Assembly (NCBI GenBank): GCA_003117195.1
Contig: BDSI01000034.1
Location: forward strand, 580,956-644,955
Direction of reading: 5' to 3'
Length of the DNA: 64,000 nucleotides
Source: Eudorina sp. 2006-703-Eu-15
Taxonomy: Eukaryota; Chlorophyta; Chlorophyceae; Chlamydomonadales; Volvocaceae
Shown in pieces: positions 23,356-34,589 of this stretch. Both the position numbers and the translations under genes were made by a program. The notes below the pieces were generated by a model. That model did not search any database, was not told where the DNA came from, and saw nothing but the letters and a program-made list of their open reading frames with translations. Position 1 is the stretch's first letter. Each line of letters begins with the position of its first letter.

Positions 23356-25142
23356 TTGCCATTACTTACGCCGGTAAAAGCTGGACCAGCTGACATCGGT
23401 GCCTTAGAACGCGCGCTCCGCAAGCTCAAACGTGCTCAGGGTGCTTTGCCAGCAGCTGACGATCCCTCTGGTTCGCTTGCTGCTGCTGCTGCTACTCAGG
23501 GTGCCGGCGTTTCGACTGACCAAGGCACTGGTGCTGAGTCGGTTGGTGCAACCGGCAAAGGACCTGACGCCGCCGTGTCAGCTGCCCCAGTCGCGCTTGC
23601 CCAACCGAGCGGTTTGGGAGCCGGTACTACTGTAGCTGCGGCTGCCGTGGTAGTACCGCGTGTCCCGGTCGCAAGTCGATCAGCCGAGACCAGTGGCCTG
23701 CCATCAGGTCGGCCGCCTGCACCGCCCAAGACCGCCGCTCTGACTGACCAAGGCCCTGGTGCTGAGGCGGTTGGTGCAACCGGCAAAGGACCTGACGCCG
23801 CCGCGTCAGCTGCCCCAGTCGCGCTTGCCCAACCGAGCGGTTCGGGAGCCGGTACTACTGTAGCTGCGGCTGCCGTGGTAGTACCGCGTGTCCCGGTCGC
23901 AGGGTCGTCAGCCGAGACCAGTGGCCTGCCGTCAGGTCGGCCGCCTGCACCGCCCCGGCCCACCATGGCGCAACCACACGTCCCACTGCCTCCAATCCCG
24001 GTCTACAAGACCGCCACGGACAAGGATCCGGGCATCACACTGACCGAGTGGGCCCTCCAGATGAAGGCCTTCGGCATCGAGTGTACACTGGGGGGGCACT
24101 TCCCGGCCCAGCGTCTCATCGTCGCCGAGCTCTGTCTTCTCAAGCAGCCGGACAACCCCGTCGGCAACCTTTGCCGTCAGTCCGGCGAAATCTGGCTCAA
24201 GGACCATGCAGATGGTTACGCCGCCCATTTCGTCGCCAAGCCGCCTGCTGGCGGCGCTGCTGTCCCGAGTACAACGGTCAGGCTTACGGTGACACCCCCG
24301 ACGTCTTGGCCTACATCGTCAAGCGGGTGCAGCAGCACCGTGGTGGTGCTGAGCGTGCGAGCCCGGAAGAAGTGACCCAGTATAAGCGCCGTCCGGGTGA
24401 GACCGTGCAGGAGACAGTCGACCGCTTCGTGCGGCTGAAGCGGTTGGTCCCGGAGGGGCTTCTCACCGATCACCAGTTCGCCCGCTCGTTCTTCAACAGC
24501 CTGAAGCACGAGTGCATCAGGCAACACATCGACCGGCAATGCGTCGATGCTGGGCGCGACGGTGTATGGAAGTTTGACGAGGTCACCAAGTGGGCGCTCA
24601 AGTTCGCCCGTAACTCTGCCACCCTCGCGGACCTGGAGCGGAAGGACAAGCAGGAGGCAGAAGCAGGTACGGCCGGCTCGGCGTCGCGGGCCCCGCGCCG
24701 TCCCGCTGCCCTTGTCACGGACGCCGCCCCTCCGCCACCAACGCCCACCACCTCTGACTTCACCGCTGCTGTCACAGCCGCCGTCACTGCCGTGCTCCGC
24801 CAGATGCCCGGGGCCAGTTCGTCGGGTAGGGGCGCGCACGGTGGCCAGCAGCAACGGCAGGAGGGCGGGGGCCGGGGCGGAGGCGGGGGCCGGGGGCAGC
24901 AACCCGGGGGCTGGGGCCGTGGTCCCCACCGTGATGACCGCCCCCAGCATGCTGAGGGGGCTCAACAGCCCCCGCCGCGGGACTGGCGCCCGGGCCGATC
25001 ACGGGCCCCTTGCCGCCGTACACATTCCCCAACTGCAGCGACAACCGCGCACATCACAACCAAGATATCTGCCGCGCTGCCCATGAAACTGGCCTGCCCA
25101 CTGTCTTCTCTGCCGAGGCCCGGCAGCCTCCCTCTGCCGTAG
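23356..25142 (+). pseudogene. Gag-like gene of the retroelement, frame-shifted
   Basis: An open frame runs from about 23356; its first clear ATG in frame is at 23965 (MAQPHVPLPPIP). Before that lies an Ala/Pro/Gly-rich part with a 228-bp tandem duplication. The gag-type core begins GITLTEWALQMKAFGIE and continues, after a change of frame near 24240-24290, as AYGDTPDVLAYIVKRV, DRFVRLKRLVPEGLLTDHQF, RSFFNSLKHECIRQHI and KWALKFARN, which fits a Ty3/gypsy-type capsid helix pattern. An RGG/Gly-rich tail (about 24820-24960) suggests RNA binding. The shift could be programmed -1 frameshifting or decay; it falls in the middle of the capsid core, so I favour decay. Confidence 0.65.
23514..23960 (+). 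repeat. 228-bp tandem duplication inside the gag upstream region
   Basis: The sequence from gactgaccaaggcactgg at 23514 repeats from 23742 with few changes, giving about two 228-bp (76-codon) units encoding an Ala/Val/Pro/Gly-rich segment. It keeps the reading frame. Confidence 0.85.
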
Positions 25143-26870
25143 GCGCCCTCTGCACGCGTGAGGATGACCTGGCGGCTGTGCACGCTGCGTGGGACAACCA
25201 GCTGGACACTGTGCTGGTCACGAAGGCCGAGGCCCTGATGCCATCGTACCTGTCCCGCAGTGTGCCGGCGGCGGTGGGGCCCGTCTGCCACACCGCCGCT
25301 GCAAGCTGCGCTGCCCGTGACCAGACGCTGATCGGGTTCCAGCAGCGCCCGCCGGCTCCCCTGCCCAGCACCGTCGCCTCGCGCGCTCCCTTGTCAGCCC
25401 CAGCGCCCTACTCCGTTTGGCTGACCGGCACCACCGCCTGCGGCGCCACGGTGGATTTGCATCTCAGCGGAGCCAAGGCGGAGCGGATCCTGCAGCTGGT
25501 TCTGCAGGAGGTCACCAGCGGGTCGTCGCTCACCGGCACTGCTGGCCCCACATGCGCCACTGTGGTCCCCAGCCCGCCAATACCGCCAGCCGTCGCGTGC
25601 GTGACGGTGCTCGACGGGGGCACGCCGGAGGGGGATCCCGGCAACTACGACGACGACGCTGAGGCGGCCTCCATGGCCGCCATGCCGGGCACCGGTGCGT
25701 ACCGCAGCCTCCCCAGCAACAATGATGCCGAGCTGCCACCCCCGCCAGCCGAGTACCCAGACTCGCTGCCCACCGCCGCGCAGCTCGGTATGCATCCCGT
25801 CCATGATGACAACTCCACGGCGGCCCGCCTGGCCACCATGCCGGGCGTAGGAAGCTGCCATTCGGCGGCGCTTCCGGCAGATGGCCGCCCGCACGGAGGC
25901 GGACTTGCAGGCGCCGGTGCCTGCGCAACATCCACTCCGGGAAGCCTCGAGGGTCGCCTTCCGGCCCCATCGCAGGGGCTGCTCTCATCCGTGCGCCACC
26001 GCTCGTACAGCCGTGGACCATCTCGCGGCCGCCACCGCTCGTACAGCCGTGAATCGTCTCACTCGCACAGCCGGGGACCTGTGTACGCCCGCGGGCCACG
26101 AGACCGCTTGCCCGACCGCTGGCCACCACCGCCGGGGTCTGCCGCCGCTGATGAGGACCGCGGCTGCCTGCCCTTCCCGTGTTGGGGGCTGCGGAGCGAG
26201 GACGTCCCGGGGGCACCACGTCTGATACCTTGGGACTTGTTTGAGGTTCCTGTTAGCACTGATGCAACCGCTCGTGATCTCAACGCCTCTCAACTTGCAT
26301 GCATTCTAGGGCTGCCACCTGAGGCCAACCCTCGCCTGGCCCTGCAGCGGGGTATGTGCCTTCCTGCTGCCGCGCATCCTTTCGGGTTCTCACAGGCTCC
26401 CCACCGGGCCTCCCAATGCCCGTCGCACATGGCCACGTGTGGTGGATCCGGAGTCCTGGCTGGGGGAGGACCCTCTGAACTGTCCTACACAGCCAGCACG
26501 CCGGCCACCTTGCCCACCATCGAGACTTCTCCTGACTACTCGCAAGCTGACGGCGTCGCGGAGTGCATTGTGCGAGTGGTCAAGCACAGCCTTCTGCCGC
26601 GCAACACCGTCGCCGCGAAGCAGCTACTACCCTGGACGGCAAGAAGCTCTGACGGCGCTTCAAAGACCCCAACTCGCTGGAGGGGCAAGTTCGCGAGGGT
26701 ACCTTGCGGTACCTGAGGCCGGAGGCTGGTGCACAGCCCCTGGAGGCGCTCCACACAGACGGGACCACGGAGCGTTTCACGCCTGCGCGCGTGAAACCCT
26801 GGTTCTGTCAGATGAAGGATGTCTTAGATTGCATTTTTCCACACTGAGCATCTGCGTCGGCGCTATCTGA
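25010..26870 (+). pseudogene. Retroelement downstream region: unknown ORF ending in an integrase-like relic
   Basis: A long open frame (25010-26716) starts with a His/Cys-containing stretch (FPNCSDNRAHHNQDIC) that may be a degenerate zinc knuckle, followed by unrecognised Ala/Pro/Ser-rich sequence with Arg-Ser-type repeats near 26000. Near 26520-26590 it reads SPDYSQADGVAECIVRVVKH, which resembles the end of the integrase core in Ty3/gypsy elements (the HPQTDG-x-ER-like helix). Another frame to about 26825 reads LEALHTDGTTERFTPARVKP, similar to integrase C-terminal tails. No protease, reverse transcriptase or RNase H motif is seen, so an internal deletion is likely. Confidence 0.45.
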
Positions 26871-27171
26871 ACGCGCTTGCCGGTGTAGGTCGCATTGTGT
26901 TCCTAGTCACTCCCCGCGGGCCCCGCGGGGTTTGCGCCGAGTCTGGTTGTTGGTTTTCGAGAGCCGTCGGGTTCGGGATCAGTTGATGCAGGTTCGGGTG
27001 CGGGATGAGAGTCCCTGGATTCTGACGTAGTGTGTCTGCGTTAGCACTATCTTGCTGTTGAACTGACTCATTAGTTGCAGGGCACCACGGCGCCCTTTGT
27101 TAGGGTCGTACTATCTGCACGGCACTTCATCTTGTCTCATTCAGCTACTCCTAACGTTTTCGCTGGGGGGG

Positions 27172-27221
27172 AATCTCCCCGTGCCGTACGTGCCGTGCAG
27201 CGTACGCAGTGTGTCATGACA
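27172..27221 (+). repeat. B1: 50-bp repeat between the internal region and A2
   Basis: Begins aatctccccgtgccg and ends gtgtcatgaca. It is repeated exactly as B2 at 27795-27844. It follows a run of eight G (27164-27171) that could serve as a polypurine primer. Confidence 0.92.
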
Positions 27222-27230
27222 GCTGTCGTG
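27215..27230. other. Palindromic B1-A2 junction (putative recombination core)
   Basis: catgacagctgtcgtg contains the perfect 10-bp palindrome gacagctgtc, with imperfect symmetry over 16 bp. It spans the end of B1 and start of A2. In split-repeat elements the B1-A2 junction mirrors the joint of the circular intermediate, so a symmetric core would suit a site-specific recombinase. The same 16 bp occur at 21741-21756. Confidence 0.5.
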
Positions 27231-27794
27231 GCACACGGAGTGATTGACACAGCGCGTGTTCAGTTTGCCGTTAGGGTTTCAGTGGCCATCTCGTTGGGCC
27301 GACGGTTAGGTTTCCCGTTGTTCAGTTAATCATGTGCGCGCGAACTCTCTCAGTAGTGAGCGCGGCATTTACTGCCTGTATAAGTATCCTCGTCTTATCC
27401 CGGTAGAACATGAGCAGTTTCTGTGCGAATGTGCGTGAACTTGGTTGCATTAGGCCCATGAGGTAGATTCGTCGCTACAGGGAGGATAGTTTCGGGCCAT
27501 CTGCGTCACTTAGGCTCGCTGCTCAGCCGAGCTGAACAGCGGTGATACACGATTGCTGTCTTTACAGATACACCTCTTAGTGTATGGATTGCACCTCTTA
27601 GTGCGCAGTTCTTGCCTGTACAAGGCATTGCTGTAACATCCCAACGAGTGCCGCCGCAACAACATCTCTCGTGGACGACAACGCGCAAAGATAAAGTCAG
27701 CTGTGCATTGCAGACCGTGTGCCGCTGACAGAGTCTGCGCAGGTGCTGTCCTGCGTCTGCCCGCTTGCAGTGCGCATCCGCCGCTTTGTCCCAT
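27224..27794 (+). repeat. A2: right 571-bp repeat
   Basis: Direct copy of 22426-22996, with no difference noted when the two were read side by side. It is preceded by B1 plus two bases and abuts B2 directly. Confidence 0.92.
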
Positions 27795-27844
27795 AATCTC
27801 CCCGTGCCGTACGTGCCGTGCAGCGTACGCAGTGTGTCATGACA
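27795..27844 (+). repeat. B2: terminal 50-bp repeat
   Basis: Exact copy of B1 located immediately after A2; followed by cccttg, which is also present at the left junction of the element (22422-22427). Confidence 0.92.
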
Positions 27845-29105
27845 CCCTTGCACCGGCGACGCGGCGAGGAACACTAACTTATTGCGCTGGCATCAATTAT
27901 TTGTGCCTTGCGATACCGGCTGATGGGGTCCTGAGCTCCCGCTTTTCTTTCCGCAGCGTTGTGGTGCACGGGTGGCTTGCTGCGGTGTCGCAGGGGTGCC
28001 GCAGGCAGAGACTTCTCCTGGCAAACAACAGAGCCGATGCTTCCTTTGTGGGTCCGCTCTCTGCTGCACCACTTATCCTTGTTTACGGCTGTACCCTGGC
28101 GATGACCGCCATCGAGCAGCGGGCTGCGGAAGCGTTGGACTTTGCGCCCAAAACATTCCATACGATAGGTCTCAACCTCTACCCCATGTTGACTGCTGGC
28201 CTTCAATGGATAGGCATGATTCTGTTGAGAGACGTCGCAGCGCTGTCTATCGCACCTTGTTGCCCAACGTGTCTTCGCGTGTTCAGGGCTTCTTGAAGGC
28301 GCGTGTCCTCGGCTGCGACATGACTGCAACGGTTCACTCGGTTTGCGGTTTCGGCGTTGCGTTTCCGCAGCACTGCGCGCTGTGGTAATTCGAACATGGT
28401 GCTACATTGCATGGAAAAAGCACACATGCAGCTGGTCTGCAGCGCGGTTTCGTTGCGTCCGGTTTCGTTGCGATCCTCGTAGCGCTGGCGTAGCCTTACA
28501 AGCTGCGAATTGCTTCGTAGCCGCGCTTGTGGTCTCAGGCACGATCGCTATGACCGTGTTTGAGGACAGTGGTTTCTAGTAAACCAAACCGACAACGGTC
28601 TGTGAACGAAAGTATGCAGGTGCCTTTCACTGACACAACACAGGGACCAGAAAGATTTTACTTATCATATTCTGTTGCCGCAGAGCTCTTTGACCCGACC
28701 CACATTGTACAAATTGTATTGCAGAAACCGTACGAAATCTCGCCGCCTTGCTGCTTCAAGTCGCCTCAAGCCTCAAAGCTATCAAACTTTCCAGGTTTGC
28801 TCTCCTTGTTTCAATTTGCAAACGGCAAGATTTCTTCTCACCAGTGCTTTTCGCGTGACGCCACCTTTCAGTGAATGAACGAAAAGCCGCCCTCTATTGC
28901 CAGCGCTATCAGCAATGGCCGTCGTGGCAAGGGGATTTCCTGGGCTCACCTTCGGCACCATGCAGTGGTCTGCTATGGACGCGAAGAAGTAAGCTACTGT
29001 TTGTGTTGTTTGTCACTTGCGCCGCTGTAAGCACTGTGCCTGCTCCGACGTGATCAGCTGCATTTATAGTGGCACGGAGGTTTCAGGCGCAACTTCGGGG
29101 TTACC
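27845..29105. other. Region between retroelement and TBC gene; no gene recognised
   Basis: A plus-strand open stretch at about 27957-28296, after a good acceptor (tttctttccgcag), contains the hydrophobic sequence FVGPLSAAPLILVYGCTLAM but cannot be assigned. Base composition is the most AT-rich in the window. Upstream exons or the promoter of the TBC gene should lie here. Confidence 0.45.
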
Positions 29106-31164
29106 GTGGTAGCCCAACAAACTGCTGCAGCTAATCTTTTCGGTTGTCAAGCGCCGGGGCTCGTTCACGATGGAGATGGCTTCATGCGTCATATCCCTTG
29201 CATTTATGAGCTTGTTTGCTCCGGTTGCCCTTCAACTTCTGACAGGACCCCGGCTAAGGAGGCAAGTGTGGCTCGTTGTTGGCAGTCATTCAATTTCTCA
29301 GACAGTTCCAAGATTACTCCAGCCATCAAGGAGGAGGTGCGGCGGCATGGCTTCCCGCAGTCCATGCGTGCAGACGCATACTTCTTCCTTTCCGGTGCGG
29401 CTCTGCTGCAACGGGAGCACTCCGCTGGTGCATACAGCGCGCTGGCCGCGAGCACGTCGAACCTCAGCGATGATATTATTTACAACGTGGAGGACGACAT
29501 CCGGAATGCCCGGGTCACGTTCAAGGACACGCGACTCTTTTCGACAGCCAAGGGCGCAGAGGTTCTGTCCCGCATTATCTTTGCGTATCTCCAACACCGG
29601 CCTTCATGCTCCTACTTCAAAGGTCTGGCGAGCATAGCAGCGCTGCTTCTGACTGTCTTCGGGAAGGAGCGCGAAGAACAGGCCTTCTGGACCTTGATTG
29701 CCTTGCTGGAGCGCCGCTTCTTCCCGGCCACAGGCGGCCAGGTGCGAGCACGCTGCCAGGGCGGGACTAAGACGCTCGACGCCGCGGTTCAACTTGTTGT
29801 ATTACAGGCCCGCTTCCCCCCTGCCCCTTGGACAGGTTGTAACCGGGGCCCGGGTGGAGGTGCACGTGCTGCAACTGTTATTGGAGCAGCGTCTGCCAGC
29901 TGTGGCGGCGCCACTGGCAAAGCTCGGGGCTGTTGCCATGGAGACGCTATGCTTCAACTGGTTTGCTACAGCCTTCACGCGCGCGTTGCCCCATGAGGCA
30001 AGTTCACATGTAAATGCTCGGGTGAAAGTTACCCGGGTGTGCATTTAGTCAACAGCCCTGGTACGATCCTGCTCCTGCTTACAGTGCATTAGGGACTGCT
30101 CGAACAACTCGGGGGGTTTCGGCGAGATGGGGTCGGGAGCCCCTGGACCCAACAGTCGCCTTAGCAGACTTGCAGCAGCCCTGGATGCGCACGGCTGCAG
30201 AAATCCAATGCGGTAATTAGGCCTGTCACCTAGGGTCGCCTGCGTGGATAGCCTGTGGAAATGAGTACGTTATGTCATAAGGACACGTAGAGCACAGATT
30301 GATGTACAGGCCTTCTTGTTGTTGATGATGTTTCTGCACAACTTCTTGGCAATCGCTCTCCTTCACCTCCCACCACTCGGTTGTTTCAGGCCGTCCTGCG
30401 CGTCTGGGACTGCGTCGTGGTGGAGGGTCCGAAGGTGGCGCTCCGAGTCGCCATGGCGCTCATCAAGGTGTGGAGGGAAAACCCGGCGATGTGCACGTTA
30501 CTCAGGGGGCATTCGTGCGATGCCAACGGTGATGCATGCGTCCAATCGCTGCCGTTCAAGGACATTACATCCCAGGACTCCTCTCCTCTCCCTTCCTCAC
30601 TTGAGCTGTTTTGCATGGTCCCACGTGTGAAGTTGTGACCCACATCTTCTTGGTATGTGCGGCTGGAAGGTTGGTGGATGCTGACCGTGTTTTCGTCCTG
30701 GCGGTTAATTTTTGACCTGAGAAAATAGCACTGATTCTTCTCCCCCATATTGCGCTCCTCGGCCCTGTTGTGCTCCTCGGCAGATGTGCTCCAGCAGTGT
30801 CCAGAGCTGCACCAACATCGAGGTCCTATCGCGGGTCGTCGACTCGCGGATGTCCCGGTGCCAGGATGCGAACGCGATCTTGACCGTGGCATTTAAGGGA
30901 CTGGGTAGCCTGAGTGGCGGGACGGTGGACGCTGCCCGGGCTCGCGCCTTGGCCACGGTGCAGCGTTCTCGCTCGGCCCCAGCCGCGCCGCTTGCTTTGG
31001 GTGCCGCAGGCAACGTCAGCGGGAACCTGAGCACGACCAGCGGTGAAAGCAACGGGGGAAGCAGCGGTGGGAGCAACGGCGGCAGCAGCCCGGCGCTAAA
31101 CAAGTTCGCCTCTCCGTGGCCGCCCTCACCGAAGGCCGCGGGCATTTTGTTGAGCTCTGCCTGA
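29106..31164 (+). CDS. TBC-domain (Rab-GAP fold) protein, predicted catalytically inactive
   Basis: Predicted exons: ~29106 (or 29246)-29741, ~29811-29997, 30390-30467, 30784-31164 (stop). The first encodes the front half of a TBC domain: RRHGFPQSMRADAYFFLSGA, then DIIYNVEDDIRNARVTF, EVLSRIIFAYLQHRPSCSYF followed by KGLASIAALLL, and EEQAFWTLIALLERRFF. The next two give the back half: LLEQRLPAVAAPLAKLG, CFNWFATAFTRALP, then VLRVWDCVVVEGPKVALRVA. The last exon is a helical piece and a Ser/Gly-rich tail. TBC proteins normally stimulate GTP hydrolysis by Rab GTPases through an Arg (IxxDxxR) and a Gln (YxQ). Here the first motif reads VEDDIRN with a three-residue shift and the second reads YFK, so both fingers are missing. 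The intron from 29998 has a GC donor. The 5' end is uncertain; Rab binding without GAP activity is an inference. Confidence 0.82.
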
Positions 31165-32721
31165 ATCTGGGGGCTGGTGGACAGGCGCGCTTGTGGCCGT
31201 GGCGCAGTGACGTCTGCTGCGAGGCCTTGGACAGCGATTACGGTGCAGAAGGCAGCTGATTGGCAGTGGCGGATAGGAGGACGGCGTGGTGAGCACAGCG
31301 CTTGGGCCGCCGGCCGGCCGCGATACCTCGGAACTTACATTCGCGACAGTGTTTAAAAGTTGCGTGCGGATATTCCGGCGCTCTTTGACCTGTTCACTCC
31401 GTCGGAGCAACCTCTATGCGTTCCTCCCGACGTCATTTTTCCACGCCCCATTTTGCAACTCTTATGACGACGTGCTGTTAGGTTGATTGATGTGGCGCTT
31501 CGGGCCTCAGCCGGCCGCAGGCTTTGCGGTGTGGGATGGGGAACAGCGATGGCAGGCCGTCCCGTCTGTTCAGATTTCGGATGAGGAGTAGCCCCGAAGC
31601 TGTGAGTGCCCGCCCCAACGCTGTCGCACAATGCGACGTTCGGGTAGCACTTCGTACAGTACGGACAATGATCGAAGGCCGGGGACAGACTCGGTCGTGA
31701 GGAGCGCGGTGGAGTACATTTGTCCGACCGATGATATTGGTTGTGTAGCATTTTCGACTTTGTTGCGAGATGGTCGAGACGGCAGATGTGTGCCAGGGGC
31801 CACTGGGCACGGCCTTGATGCGTTGCAGCCTGCCCGAGCTGGTAGTATTGACTTATTCGGGATTATGGTCACGGAGGTTATGCGGCATCCTGCGCGTTCA
31901 TAACTACATAACACGATCATGGTATGCCTGGCTTGCCGCCTCACAAAGGAGAGGAGGATGTCAGCGGCTTCGAAGTGCGGCGAACATCCAGTGCAACGTT
32001 GCGGAGTACAGAACGCTTGTTTGCAAGTGGTTCTGAAGAAGGATTTATTTAACGCGCGGAAGGTGTCTCCCGGGGGGCGGAATGTCCGCTCTCGCACACT
32101 GAGCGGCATGCGGACTGCATACAGTCAAGATTCCCAGCTCTGCCACCCCTCCAGCACACCCAGCTGGCGCATTTTGAACTTTGAACACTGCCACATCTAG
32201 GGCAGAACCTTGGTAGCTCCTCGTTTCTCCTTGTCGCTGATGTGACACACCTAGTCTGCCGTGACAGTTGGAGGCGACGACACCGACATCTGCTTTAGCA
32301 CAATAGCGCCCTGGGTGGTCGCATACTGCAGATCGTGGGTCGTCTAGTGCTGTTCCGCTGATCCTCCTCAAGTGCAGCGGCTTGATCTGCTAGGCTTCAT
32401 CACCACCGACTCTCTGACGTGCCGAGCTGTGGGGTCGGTAAGCCTTGTCGACTGAGTGTCCTTTACGAAGCGCCCGATTCGCTGGTTTCGATATGGCTGG
32501 ACGGGGCTGGATGAGTGTCCTGGCGAGCCCTAACGGAAGCAGCGCTGCCGCCCCCCAGGAGAATCCCAATTCAGTACCATCCCGTGGCGGTTGGCCCAGG
32601 TTGGCCGTTTAGATGGTGAACTCACCGTACCACGCGGCCGTGAATCAGCACGACGCAGGAAACCCCACGGGTCATTGGCGCCAGCCGAGAAGCTTCCTCA
32701 CCAGTTCCCACACAACGCCAC
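31165..32721. other. Region downstream of the TBC gene; no gene recognised
   Basis: Includes the TBC gene's 3' untranslated part and unassigned sequence. Open frames on both strands (longest 31570-32109, minus) look like chance frames. A small acacacac tract at about 32720-32728 is where the first LINE fragment begins. Confidence 0.5.
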
Positions 32722-32732
32722 ACACACAGGGG

Positions 32733-33038
32733 TTGCAGCAAGGGGTTTGGGACATCGTTGCCCTGGCGGCGCTGACGGCCATGGAGCGGGCGAGGGTTGG
32801 GCTACGTGCAGCGACCCGAAACGAAGGCGCACAGCCCGTGCCGGGGGCACCGGCTGCCCCGTCGCCGGTAGATGTAGCTAAGGCGCGCGCAGTCATGGAG
32901 TTCTGGCAGCGGGTGGCCAGCTTTGCAGAACTAGGCCGACCGAGACGGGGATGGGAAGGGGTGGGACCGGACCACCCAATCCTATCGGTGGTGGACGGCC
33001 GGATCCGCTGCGTCCACCCAGTAGACGTAGACTCTTGA
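32733..33038 (+). pseudogene. C-terminal remnant of LINE ORF2
   Basis: Encodes GVWDIVALAALTAMERARVG through PVDVDS-stop, nearly the same as the end of the frame finishing at 37431. It carries no catalytic domain. Confidence 0.85.
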
Positions 33039-33667
33039 TGGATAGATAGCAGCGCAAGGCGCTAGGGTGTAGGGACTAGGACTAGGGAAGCCCACCTCCG
33101 GGCACGTAGGGAATCCGTGGGTGCCCGAGGAGGGACACATCCCATCGTCGGTCCCCCGGATGAAATAGGTCGGGGTGTAGAGGGATGGATCCCTGGACAA
33201 GCGGCGGGCTGCTGGAGCCAAGACTTGGCTTCAAGGAGGCGACTGTGCCTCGGCGGACATATACAGCGCTACTGACAGCGTGTGTAAAGTGGAATGAGGA
33301 GTGGCTGGGCCCTGGGCCTCTGAATATTCAGATGGTTGAAGGACAACAGGAACGCAGCGCTCCTGCGATGATAAGGGTGTACAGGCGCTGGTGTGCGTGC
33401 CTGGTGGTAGTCAAATAACGCGGCTGTAGAGCATGCGTCTGGTGGCAAGGGGGCTGTAGGCACCTGGGCTAGTTGAGCTGGCTAATGGACTATCAGGTGG
33501 ACGCAGTCCTGCGACGATTACGGTAGGCGGTGAGTACCCCCCTCGATGGGCGGTACAGTGTGGACTAAGTGGACTACGCCCCTCCTCATCAGAGGAGTGC
33601 TTCGGCTGTCTCCCGAATGGGGCGGGTTAGCGCCCCCGGCCAGCGTCGGCCCGGCAGATATGTAACG

Positions 33668-34577
<910 letters not shown>

Positions 34578-34589
34578 GGGACACCGTCG

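Larger units (their letters stand above)
22426..27844 (+). mobile_element. Retroelement with split direct repeats (A1-internal-B1-A2-B2), TOC1/PAT-like layout, probably non-autonomous
   Basis: A 571-bp sequence occurs at 22426-22996 (A1) and 27224-27794 (A2) with no difference that I can find. A 50-bp sequence (B) stands just before A2 (27172-27221) and again just after it (27795-27844), but not at A1. This A1-internal-B1-A2-B2 order is that of split-direct-repeat elements (TOC1 of Chlamydomonas, PAT, Ngaro in the DIRS order). However, A begins TG and ends CA (followed by T), the internal region opens with ttgtatcaccgc, which resembles an initiator-tRNA primer-binding site, and a G-run (27164-27171) precedes B1, as in LTR retrotransposons. 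Inside are a gag-like frame with a shift and an integrase-like relic, with no reverse transcriptase visible. The flanks share cccttg (22422-22427 and 27845-27850). Identity of the A copies implies recent insertion. Confidence 0.8.

Noticed and set aside
22426..27794. Ordinary LTR retrotransposon with only two LTRs
   Set aside because: It does not explain the 50-bp B sequence on both sides of the right repeat and nowhere at the left; recorded as a split-repeat element with the simple LTR reading as an alternative.
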